Below are positions 17,666 to 24,565 of a DNA stretch of 64,000 bases, piece by piece. Where the stretch lies: assembly GCF_043789415.1 (NCBI RefSeq), contig NZ_JBDLLW010000002.1:62001-126000 (forward strand), given 5' to 3'. The stretch is from Renibacterium sp043789415 (GTDB taxonomy: Bacteria > Actinomycetota > Actinomycetes > Actinomycetales > Micrococcaceae). Positions within the stretch are counted from its first letter, which is position 1. Each line of letters opens with the position of its first letter. Position numbers and translations under genes: made by a program. Below the pieces are notes generated by a model. The model saw nothing but the letters and a program-made list of their open reading frames with translations. It made no database searches and had not been told where the DNA came from.

Positions 17666-18049
17666 CTATGACTTGAGCGCCTCAGCCGCCATGGCCAGAG
17701 CCTCTTTAGCGCTCAGACCCTGTTCTCGCACCACCCCGGCAAAGACCTGGGCGGCCGCGGCGACCTCCGCCCGCTGGGTATCTCCTGCGGAGGCGATCAC
17801 CGTGCCATGACGGCCCTGGGTATGCACTATTCCGGCTTGCTCGAGCTCTCGAAAGGCCCGGGCCACGGTGTTGGTCGCCAGTCCGCTGCTGGCCGCCAAG
17901 CCACGCACCGTGGGTAACCTGAATCCCACGGGGAGTATTCCGCGGGCTGCCAGATCGGCGATATGCTGCCGCAATTGCTCGAAGGGCGGCACCGTTGATC
18001 CCTCCCTGGGCCGCCAGTCCCCTAGCTCTCCATCGGCCGCTGAGCTCAT
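17666..18049 (-). CDS. GntR-family regulator, YtrA-like
   Basis: The 127-residue protein has an N-terminal winged helix-turn-helix (PPFEQLRQHIADLAARGILP, then RLPTVRGLAASSGLATNTVARAFREL split across residues 42-70) and only a short C-terminal tail. That size and layout define the YtrA subfamily of GntR regulators, which typically control neighbouring ABC transporter genes. Here its start overlaps the end of the ABC exporter gene at 18046 by 4 bp, so it is encoded as the last gene of the exporter operon and probably autoregulates it. The effector is unknown. Confidence 0.88.
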   Translation of the reverse strand: MSSAADGELGDWRPREGSTVPPFEQLRQHIADLAARGILPVGFRLPTVRGLAASSGLATNTVARAFRELEQAGIVHTQGRHGTVIASAGDTQRAEVAAAAQVFAGVVREQGLSAKEALAMAAEALKS

Positions 18050-19968
18050 CGGGCCACCGCGGCTTCGTCGATCAGCGGGTCACCGAATTGCGACATATAG
18101 AGTTTCTCGTAGAAGCCCTTGGCAGCGATTAGTTCTTCATGACGGCCCTGCTCGATGATCTTGCCGTGGTCCATCACCAGAATGAGATCGGCATCCCTGA
18201 TCGTGGAGAGCCGGTGCGCGATCACGAAACTGGTGCGGTCCTCCCGCAGCCTGTTCATCGCCCGTCTGATCAGTACCTCGGTGCGGGTGTCCACCGAGCT
18301 AGTGGCCTCATCCAGGATCAGGATCGAGGGGTTCGCCAGCCAGGCCCGCGCAATGGTCATCAATTGGCGCTGCCCTTGACTGAGCGTATCGCCGTCATCG
18401 GAGAGCACGGTGTCATAACCCTCCGGCAGCGCCCGGACGAAGTGATCGACGTGCGTCGCGACCGCAGCCTGATGGATCTCCTCATCGCTGGCGTCCAAGC
18501 GGCCATAAGCCAGATTCTCCCGGATCGTGCCGGAGAAGAGCCAGGCGTCCTGCAGCACCATGCCGAATCTGCTGCGCACATCGTCGCGGGTCATCTTGGC
18601 GGTATCCACCCCGTCGATGCTGATGGTGCCCGAATCAATGTCGTAGAACCGCATCAGCAGATTGACCAGGGTCGTCTTGCCTGCACCGGTTGGTCCGACG
18701 ATGGCCACGGTCTGGCCGGGTTCGGCGATCAGCGACAGATCTTCGATCAATGGCTCATCCGCCTTGTACCTGAAATCCACCGAATCGAAGACCACCCGGC
18801 CCTCGACCTTTTCCAGGGTCTGAGCTGGCGAATGATCTGGGCTCTGCTCCTTCTCGTCCAGCAGCTCGAAAACCCGCTCTGCGGAGGCCACCCCGGATTG
18901 CAGCAGGTTGATCATGCCGCCGATCTGCGCGATGGGCTGGCTGAACTGGCGGGAGTACTGGATGAAGGCCTGCACGCCACCGACGGTGATCTGCCCCGCG
19001 GTGATCTGCAACGCGCCGACCACCGCAATCACCACATAGCTCAGATTGGAGACGAAGTTCGTCGAGGGCATGATGATGCCGGAGATGAACTGAGCCTTCG
19101 AACTGGAGCGATAGAGCCCCTCATTGGCCGCCTTGAACTTATCGATCGCCGCTTGCTGCTGGCCGAAAGCCTTGACGATCTCATGCCCGGTGAACATCTC
19201 CTCGATATGTCCGTTGAGCTCGCCGGTGGTCTTCCACTGCGCCATGAACTGCACCCGCGAGCGCTTGGCCACCAGCACGGTGATCCCGGCGATCAGTGGA
19301 ATAGCGCAGAGCGCAATCAGTCCGAGCGACCACGAGATGGAGAACATCATCGCGATCACCCCGATCACGGTGAGCACCGAGGTGAGCAGCTGGGTCAGGG
19401 TCTGGTTGAGAGTCTGCGAGAAGTTGTCGATGTCATTGGTCACCCGGCTGAGTACATCCCCGCGCGAGGTCTCCTGGAAGTGGCTCATCGGCAGCCGGTC
19501 GAGTTTCGCTTCGATGTCTCTCCGCAACCGGTACATCGAGCGCTGCACGATGCCCGTGGTGATGTAGCCCTGACTCCAGTTGAAGAAGAAGGACACCGCG
19601 TAGAGAAAGAGCACGAGCAACATGACGCCGCCCAGCGCGGCGAAGTCCACGCCTTGTCCCGGCGTCACGTTCATCGCACTGAGCATATCCGCCAGCTGGT
19701 TCTGCCCTTGAGCCCGCAAGCCGGCGACAGCCTGCGCCTGGCTCACCCCGGCCGGCAGCATTTTGCCGATCACTCCCTGGAAGATCAGATCGGTGGCGTG
19801 CCCGAGCACTTTGGGTGCTGCCACCGAGAGGCTCACTGAGACGGCGGCCAGAACGATCACCCAGATCATCCTGGGCCGATCCGGTTTCATCAAGCCCAGG
19901 ATCCGCTTCAGGCTCGGTCCGAAGGTCATGGCTTTTTGCGGCGGACCGCCGCGCCCCATCATGCTCAT
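18046..19968 (-). CDS. ABC exporter half-transporter B (TMD-NBD), canonical ATPase site
   Basis: The 640-residue protein has an N-terminal six-helix type IV exporter membrane domain (residues about 35-335) and an ATP-binding domain with Walker A GPTGAGKTT, signature LSQGQRQL, Walker B ILILDEATSSVD with a catalytic Glu, and switch His in VIAHRLSTIRDADLI. It overlaps the partner gene at 19965 by 4 bp and should form a heterodimer with it. Such pairs (LmrCD/BmrCD/TM287-288 type) export drugs or lipids. A glycine-rich start MMGRGGPPQK precedes the first helix. The substrate is unknown. Confidence 0.93.
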   Translation of the reverse strand: MSMMGRGGPPQKAMTFGPSLKRILGLMKPDRPRMIWVIVLAAVSVSLSVAAPKVLGHATDLIFQGVIGKMLPAGVSQAQAVAGLRAQGQNQLADMLSAMNVTPGQGVDFAALGGVMLLVLFLYAVSFFFNWSQGYITTGIVQRSMYRLRRDIEAKLDRLPMSHFQETSRGDVLSRVTNDIDNFSQTLNQTLTQLLTSVLTVIGVIAMMFSISWSLGLIALCAIPLIAGITVLVAKRSRVQFMAQWKTTGELNGHIEEMFTGHEIVKAFGQQQAAIDKFKAANEGLYRSSSKAQFISGIIMPSTNFVSNLSYVVIAVVGALQITAGQITVGGVQAFIQYSRQFSQPIAQIGGMINLLQSGVASAERVFELLDEKEQSPDHSPAQTLEKVEGRVVFDSVDFRYKADEPLIEDLSLIAEPGQTVAIVGPTGAGKTTLVNLLMRFYDIDSGTISIDGVDTAKMTRDDVRSRFGMVLQDAWLFSGTIRENLAYGRLDASDEEIHQAAVATHVDHFVRALPEGYDTVLSDDGDTLSQGQRQLMTIARAWLANPSILILDEATSSVDTRTEVLIRRAMNRLREDRTSFVIAHRLSTIRDADLILVMDHGKIIEQGRHEELIAAKGFYEKLYMSQFGDPLIDEAAVAR

Positions 19969-21707
19969 GCCACGTGCTCCTGATCCTCGCTGGTGAGCTG
20001 CGAATTGACGATCTCCTGATAGGTCGCGCAGCTGCGCATCAGTTCCTCGTGAGTGCCTTGCCCGACCAACCGCCCTTGATCCAGCACCAGGATGTTGTCG
20101 GCGTGCAGAATGGTGTTAGCCCGCTGCGCCACGACCAGTACGGTGGATTCTTTGGTCACGGGAGCGAGCGCGGCACGCAACCTAGCGTCGGTGGCGAAGT
20201 CCAGGGCCGAGAAGCTGTCATCGAAAAGGTAGATCCTGGGTTGGGCGATGATCGCTCGCGCGATACATAGCCTCTGCCGCTGACCACCCGAGAAATTACC
20301 GCCGCCCTGTTCGACCGGAGCGTTCAGGCCCGCTGGCAGCTCCCGGACGAAATCAGCGGCTTGAGCGATCTGCAGCGCCGTCCAGATCTCCTGCTCACTG
20401 GCATCGGGTTTGCCGAAGCGCAGGTTACTGGCAATGGTGCCGGAGAATAAATAGGCCTTCTGCGGTACCAGTCCGATCGAACCACGCAATGTCTGAAGGC
20501 TCAATTGATGGCTTTCCACACCGCCCACCTGAATGCTGCCACCGGTGCGGTCCAGCAATCGAGGAATCAAGTTCAGCAAGGTGGTCTTGCCGCTTCCGGT
20601 GGATCCGATGATCGCCGTCGTGGTCCCCGGCTGAGCCTTGAAGTTCAACCCTGAGACCACAGGTTCCTCGGCTCCTGGATAACTGAACTGCACCTCTTTG
20701 AATTCGATCTCACCCCCCAGATCAGCGCGCGAGATCGCTGAAGGCGCGTCCACGACCGAGGACTCGGTGTCCAGCACCGTCTGGATCCGCTCGGCGCTCA
20801 CCGCGGCCCGGGGAATCATCATGAACATGAAGAGCGCGAACATCACCGCCATCAGAATCTGCATGATGTAACTGAGGAATGCGGTCAGCGCGCCAATCTG
20901 CATACCCCCTGAATCGATCCGCATACCGCCGAACCAGAGCACACCAACAGTGGCGACGCTCACGGTCGCCATAATCACCGGAAACATCAGGGAGAGCAGG
21001 CGTCCGGCACCGAGCTGAGTGCCGGTGAGATCGCGGTTTGCGACGTCGAACCTCTTTGCTTCATAGTCTCGCCGATCGAAGGCGCGAATCACGCTGACGC
21101 CCATGATTTGCTCACGCAGCACTCCGTTGATCGCATCGAGTTGCTTTTGGGCGCGACGGAATAAGGGCACCAGCTTCCGCACGATCAAGCCGATCACGAT
21201 CACCAGTACTGGCAGGATCACCAGCAGTAGGCCGGAGAGCGGAACGTCCTGCTGCAGAGCGAGCACAATGCCGCCCACGCACATGATCGGTGCCATCACC
21301 ATCATGGTGAAAGACATCAAGGTGAGCATCTGGATCTGCTGCACATCGTTGGTGGTCCGGGTGATCAAGGAGGGCGCGCCGAAAGTTCCCACTTCGCGGG
21401 CGGAAAAGGATTCCACCCGGATGAAGAGCGCATCGCGGATCTGCCGCCCCACGGTCATGGCGAGTTTGGCGCTCAGATAAGTGGCGGTGATGGAGCAAAT
21501 CACCTGACCCAGGGCGATCAGCAGCATCCATCCGCCCAGCGCGTAGATCACCGAGGTGTCGCCTTTGACCACGCCGTCGTCAATGATGTCCGCATTGAGG
21601 GTGGGAAGGTACAAAGTGGCCACGGTGGAGAGCAGCTGCAAGAGCACTATGCAGAGCAAGACACCTTTGTGCGGGGAGAGATTTCTGAGAATAAGCCGGA
21701 ATAACAA
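19965..21707 (-). CDS. ABC exporter half-transporter A (TMD-NBD), degenerate Walker B
   Basis: The 580-residue protein has six predicted membrane helices and an ATP-binding domain with Walker A GSTGSGKTT and signature FSGGQRQR. Its Walker B reads IYLFDDSFSALD, so the usual catalytic Glu is Asp, and the switch region reads VVAQRANTILHAD with Gln in place of His. This is the classic non-catalytic site of a heterodimeric exporter, complementing the canonical subunit encoded next. The gene follows a MarR regulator gene by 79 bp and is the first transporter gene of the operon. Confidence 0.93.
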   Translation of the reverse strand: MLFRLILRNLSPHKGVLLCIVLLQLLSTVATLYLPTLNADIIDDGVVKGDTSVIYALGGWMLLIALGQVICSITATYLSAKLAMTVGRQIRDALFIRVESFSAREVGTFGAPSLITRTTNDVQQIQMLTLMSFTMMVMAPIMCVGGIVLALQQDVPLSGLLLVILPVLVIVIGLIVRKLVPLFRRAQKQLDAINGVLREQIMGVSVIRAFDRRDYEAKRFDVANRDLTGTQLGAGRLLSLMFPVIMATVSVATVGVLWFGGMRIDSGGMQIGALTAFLSYIMQILMAVMFALFMFMMIPRAAVSAERIQTVLDTESSVVDAPSAISRADLGGEIEFKEVQFSYPGAEEPVVSGLNFKAQPGTTTAIIGSTGSGKTTLLNLIPRLLDRTGGSIQVGGVESHQLSLQTLRGSIGLVPQKAYLFSGTIASNLRFGKPDASEQEIWTALQIAQAADFVRELPAGLNAPVEQGGGNFSGGQRQRLCIARAIIAQPRIYLFDDSFSALDFATDARLRAALAPVTKESTVLVVAQRANTILHADNILVLDQGRLVGQGTHEELMRSCATYQEIVNSQLTSEDQEHVA

Positions 21708-21786
21708 CAGTTCCTCCTGCAGTCCGGTGTGGATTCAACCTTGAATATCAGTCAGTGACCAAAATTACACCCACCGGCTCGCGCTG

Positions 21787-22248
21787 TCAGCCGGGGTTAA
21801 CCGATTCGCCTCTCGGCGAACCCAGCAGCGCATCGGTGAGTCGGGATACCGCAATGAGTGCCTGTTTGGCATCGATCTCATCCCAGCCTTTCAGCTGAGA
21901 ACGAAGCCTGGCTGCCCGGCTCGACATCACCCGGCTCAGCAGCTCGGTTCCCTGCGACGACACAGCGATCAGAGTCGCTCGACCGTCTTCCGGGTCGGGG
22001 CGACGAGCAACGTACCCTTGCTCGTCGAGTTCTGCCAATTGCCGGCTCAGCGCGCTGGGGCCAATGCCCATCACTTCCGCCAGTGCAGTAGCCCGGCACT
22101 CTCCCACCTGGGCGAGCAAGCTGACGATGCCGATATGCGCCACCCCCACCCCTTCCGGGAGAGGCTCGTGGGAAGCGCTTTTGAGGGCTCGGAACAACCG
22201 GAATACTTCGCTGACCAGGTCGACGAGGGTCTGATCCTGGACGGACAT
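21787..22248 (-). CDS. MarR-family transcriptional regulator
   Basis: The 153-residue protein has the winged helix-turn-helix of the MarR family: VGECRATALAEVMGIGPSALSRQLAELDEQGYVARRPDPEDGRATLIAVSSQG spans residues about 55-107 (given here as HTH plus wing; the key DPEDGRA wing is unmistakable). MarR proteins usually repress adjacent efflux genes until a small aromatic ligand binds. It lies just upstream of the ABC exporter pair on the same strand, with a GGAGG ribosome binding site, so it is the likely repressor of that operon. A GntR gene closes the operon, implying a second input. Confidence 0.9.
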   Translation of the reverse strand: MSVQDQTLVDLVSEVFRLFRALKSASHEPLPEGVGVAHIGIVSLLAQVGECRATALAEVMGIGPSALSRQLAELDEQGYVARRPDPEDGRATLIAVSSQGTELLSRVMSSRAARLRSQLKGWDEIDAKQALIAVSRLTDALLGSPRGESVNPG

Positions 22249-22270
22249 GCTGCCTCCACTAAATAATTGC

Positions 22271-22283
22271 TTGACGCATTCAA
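22271..22283. promoter_or_regulatory. Possible MarR operator TTGA-N5-TCAA
   Basis: TTGACGCATTCAA, a short inverted repeat, sits in the 59-bp gap between the divergent MarR gene and the metallohydrolase gene. Its position fits autoregulation of the MarR gene. Evidence is limited to symmetry and position. Confidence 0.3.
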
Positions 22284-22328
22284 CTATATACCCTGGGTCG
22301 TTTCCACGTGCAGTTCTATGCTGGAAGA

Positions 22329-23018
22329 ATGCAGCAGAAGATCTGGCAGCTCGAGGCCCTATCCGTCAGGCGCATCTCGGTGAGCGAAATGCAGAACAAT
22401 GTCTATCTACTGACCTCTCGCAGCAGTGGCAGCCAGGTGTTGATCGATGCGGCAGATGACCTACCGGCCATCGTCGAACTGATTGGCTCCGGCCAGCACG
22501 ACGTAGCAGCTGGCGTGCGGCCCGAACTACTGGCGGTGATCACCACTCATTCACACTGGGACCATGTGCGCGCCTTGGCCCCACTGGTAGACGCTCAGTG
22601 GACGGGGGCCACAGAACGGGTGGGGGCCAGGGAAATTGCGACCTTGGCCGGCAGACTGGATGCACTGGCCATCGAGGTGCCCACCAGCACTCCCCTGGAC
22701 CACGGAGATCACCCGGAGTTCGGCGATTTCTCTCTTGAGGTAATCCATCTGCGCGGGCATACTCCGGGTTCCATCGCACTGCTGTACCGCAGCCCCCTGG
22801 GCGCCGCGCACCTCTTCACCGGAGACTCGCTCTTTCCCGGAGGGGTCGGCAACACCCAACAGGATGCTGCCCGCTTCCAGCAACTCTTCACCGACGTCAA
22901 AGAGCGAATCTTCGCGGTACTGCCCGATGACACCATCGTGCATCCCGGTCATGGCGAGGAGACCACACTGGGCGCAGAACGCCCGCGCCTGCCGGAGTGG
23001 CAGGCGCGGGGCTGGTAG
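22329..23018 (+). CDS. MBL-fold metallo-hydrolase (glyoxalase II-like)
   Basis: The ATG at 22329 is preferred over the in-frame GTG at 22308, which has no ribosome binding site, although the GGAAG before the ATG is close. The 229-residue protein has the metal-binding HSHWDH motif near residue 74, later ligand motifs in HLRGHTPGSIALL and FTGDSLFPGGVGNT, and a final IVHPGHGEETT, the full zinc-hydrolase pattern. Such enzymes hydrolyse thioesters or similar bonds; the substrate here is unknown. The 3' coding end contains a GC-rich hairpin (22982-23010). Confidence 0.88.
   Translation: MQQKIWQLEALSVRRISVSEMQNNVYLLTSRSSGSQVLIDAADDLPAIVELIGSGQHDVAAGVRPELLAVITTHSHWDHVRALAPLVDAQWTGATERVGAREIATLAGRLDALAIEVPTSTPLDHGDHPEFGDFSLEVIHLRGHTPGSIALLYRSPLGAAHLFTGDSLFPGGVGNTQQDAARFQQLFTDVKERIFAVLPDDTIVHPGHGEETTLGAERPRLPEWQARGW
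22982..23010. terminator. GC-rich hairpin at the convergent 3' ends
   Basis: CCCGCGCCTGCC (22982-22993) and GGCAGGCGCGGG (22999-23010) form a perfect 12-bp stem with a 5-nt loop. It lies inside the last codons of the metallohydrolase and 26 nt beyond the stop of the convergent methyltransferase gene. No T-run follows in either direction, so its efficiency as a terminator is uncertain. Confidence 0.5.
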
Positions 23019-23035
23019 AGCCGCTGAAAATCTCG

Positions 23036-23815
23036 TTAGAGCTTCTGGCCGACGACGAAGATCCGCCGGAACGGGAAGACGGTGCCGTAGTCCCGCTTGG
23101 GGTAAGCGAGTTCCAGCTGAGGAGCGTATTCGCTCTCGAACTTTTCGATATCCTGCTCGCTCAACACATTCGCTACCGGGCGCAGAGCGGTGCCACGCAC
23201 CCAGTTGAGCACCGGGGACTCCCCCTGCAGTATCTGCTGATAAGTGGTCTCCCAGCCATCAGCGCGCATTCCCGCCTTGCTGAAGATGTCCAGGTAGTCC
23301 TGGGGCTCGCCCACCACATCGGTGTGCCGCAGCACTCCGCCCAGCTTCTCTCGCCAGGCCGGTGATTCGGCGAGTTCTCGCATCAAGCGATGTGAATCGG
23401 CGCCGAAGTTCCCCGGCACCTGCATGGCGAACCAAGCCCCGGGCTTGAGTGCCTGGAGCCAGTTGGCGAGCAGCTCCCGATGCCCTGGAACCCACTGCAA
23501 AGCAGCGTTCGTCACCACCACGTCGACGGTCTCACTGGGCATCCATGAAGCAATATCACCGAGCTCGAAGGAGAGATTGGCCTGCTGGGTCTTTTCGTTG
23601 GCCGCCGCAACCATCTCCGCCGAAGAATCCAGACCGCGCACCTGCGCCCCGGGCCAGCGCACGGCCAAGGTCTCGGTGAGGTTTCCCGGCCCGCACCCCA
23701 GATCCACGACTTCCGCAGGGTTCGAAGTGAGCACCCTTGCGGTCATATCGAAGAACGGACGGTCCCGAAAGTCTCCGAATTGCACGTATTTCGTCGGATC
23801 CCAAGTGAATGACAT
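23036..23815 (-). CDS. tam: Trans-aconitate 2-methyltransferase-like SAM methyltransferase
   Basis: The 259-residue protein has a class I SAM-binding motif VVDLGCGPGNLT at residues 37-48, GLDSSAEMVAAA as motif II, and the Tam-type N-terminus MSFTWDPTKYVQFGDFRDRP. ALQWVPGHRELLANWLQALKP and YLDIFSKAGM are also typical. Tam methylates trans-aconitate, a toxic by-product of aconitase. Family membership is clear, but the substrate is inferred from similarity of pattern. The gene is monocistronic and convergent with the metallohydrolase gene. It is divergent from a small ORF and ArsR gene across an AT-rich region. Confidence 0.88.
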   Translation of the reverse strand: MSFTWDPTKYVQFGDFRDRPFFDMTARVLTSNPAEVVDLGCGPGNLTETLAVRWPGAQVRGLDSSAEMVAAANEKTQQANLSFELGDIASWMPSETVDVVVTNAALQWVPGHRELLANWLQALKPGAWFAMQVPGNFGADSHRLMRELAESPAWREKLGGVLRHTDVVGEPQDYLDIFSKAGMRADGWETTYQQILQGESPVLNWVRGTALRPVANVLSEQDIEKFESEYAPQLELAYPKRDYGTVFPFRRIFVVGQKL

Positions 23816-23893
23816 GCATCCTCCATAGTCAGTTGTTTATCGCCTTGAGATTACCGCTCCGCTGCTTCACGCAACGACTTATTTGTCGCAAAA

Positions 23894-23929
23894 TTACTTA
23901 TCTGCAACCATTTAATTGCAGGTAATTAA
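23894..23929. promoter_or_regulatory. Inverted repeat in the tam / arsR divergent region
   Basis: TTACTTATCTGCAA (23894-23907) and TTGCAGGTAATTAA (23916-23929) are imperfect inverted arms matching at 12 of 14 positions, with an 8-nt AT-rich spacer. The size suits an ArsR-family dimer site, and it lies 24 bp before the small ORF that leads into the ArsR gene. Confidence 0.4.
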
Positions 23930-23952
23930 CACTGTTCGGCCCAGGAGGGATA

Positions 23953-24084
23953 ATGCTCGATCGACCCGTGATCACCGGGCTACCACGGCCCAGCACAGGC
24001 GGGGAAAGAGCCATCCTCCGCAGCAGAGCGAACCGCCTGCCCAGCCCCTCAGCGCTCAGTACTGTTTTCCAGGAAGTTCCTTGA
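23953..24084 (+). CDS. Small ORF (43 aa) coupled to the ArsR gene
   Basis: An ATG at 23953 is preceded by a near-ideal AGGAGG 4-5 bases upstream and opens a 43-codon frame beginning MLDRPVITGL and ending FQEVP. Its TGA at 24082-24084 is directly followed by the ATG of the ArsR gene at 24085, so ribosomes finishing it could reinitiate on the regulator. The peptide is Arg- and Ser/Pro-rich, with no membrane segment and no recognised family. It may be a leader peptide or a real small protein. It is below common gene-calling size limits. Confidence 0.5.
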   Translation: MLDRPVITGLPRPSTGGERAILRSRANRLPSPSALSTVFQEVP

Positions 24085-24399
24085 ATGTCAGTTGAATTAG
24101 TCCGTCGTTGTGCCGCCTTAGGCGATCAAACCCGGTGGGAGATCCTCCGCTTGCTGGGCAGCCAGACGCTCTCCGCTTCCGCTTTGGCTCAGCGGCTGCC
24201 GGTGAGCCGCCAGGCGATTGTCAAGCATCTGAAGATACTGCATGAGGTGGGACTGGTGAGCGGCAAAAAATATGGCCGTGAGGTGGTCTACTCGGCCCTG
24301 GGCTCGGAACTGAGCTTCCTGGCGACAATCTTGGAACAACATGCCAGAAACTGGGATAAGCGACTCACTCGAGTCAGAAGAATCGACAAAACTCCCTAG
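24085..24399 (+). CDS. ArsR-family transcriptional regulator
   Basis: The 104-residue protein is a single winged helix-turn-helix: LGDQTRWEILRLLGSQTLSASALAQRLPVSRQAIVKHLKIL spans residues about 11-52 (the RQAIVKHLKIL recognition helix is the clearest part), followed by the wing GLVSGKKYGREVVYS. It lacks the paired Cys metal-sensor motifs, so it may sense something other than a metal, as in the SdpR/activator-like ArsR subgroup. It is translationally adjacent to the small ORF at 23953 and followed by a hairpin terminator, so no target operon is linked apart from the divergent tam gene. Confidence 0.88.
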   Translation: MSVELVRRCAALGDQTRWEILRLLGSQTLSASALAQRLPVSRQAIVKHLKILHEVGLVSGKKYGREVVYSALGSELSFLATILEQHARNWDKRLTRVRRIDKTP

Positions 24400-24434
24400 T
24401 CGAAACTGAAGGTCATTCATCAGTGACTTGTGCG

Positions 24435-24472
24435 CTATGGCCCACTGAATCAGCAGGTTCGTTGGGCCATAG
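24435..24472. repeat. Palindromic GGCCCA element
   Basis: CTATGGCCCA (24435-24444) and TGGGCCATAG (24463-24472) pair over 10 bp around an 18-nt loop starting CTGAATC. The GCCCACTGAA core recurs in the palindrome cluster at 58551-58602. Confidence 0.6.
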
Positions 24473-24490
24473 TATGTATAGCCCACTTAA

Positions 24491-24508
24491 AACCCGGTTC
24501 ACCGGGTT
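24491..24508 (+). terminator. Short hairpin after the ArsR gene
   Basis: AACCCGG (24491-24497), loop TTCA, CCGGGTT (24502-24508) form a perfect 7-bp stem about 90 nt after the ArsR stop. Only a weak CTAGTAT follows it. Confidence 0.45.
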
Positions 24509-24565
24509 CTAGTATCCGAGTCATTCAGCCAAAGCTAAAGACTTCTTGCGACTAGGCTGGAAGGG

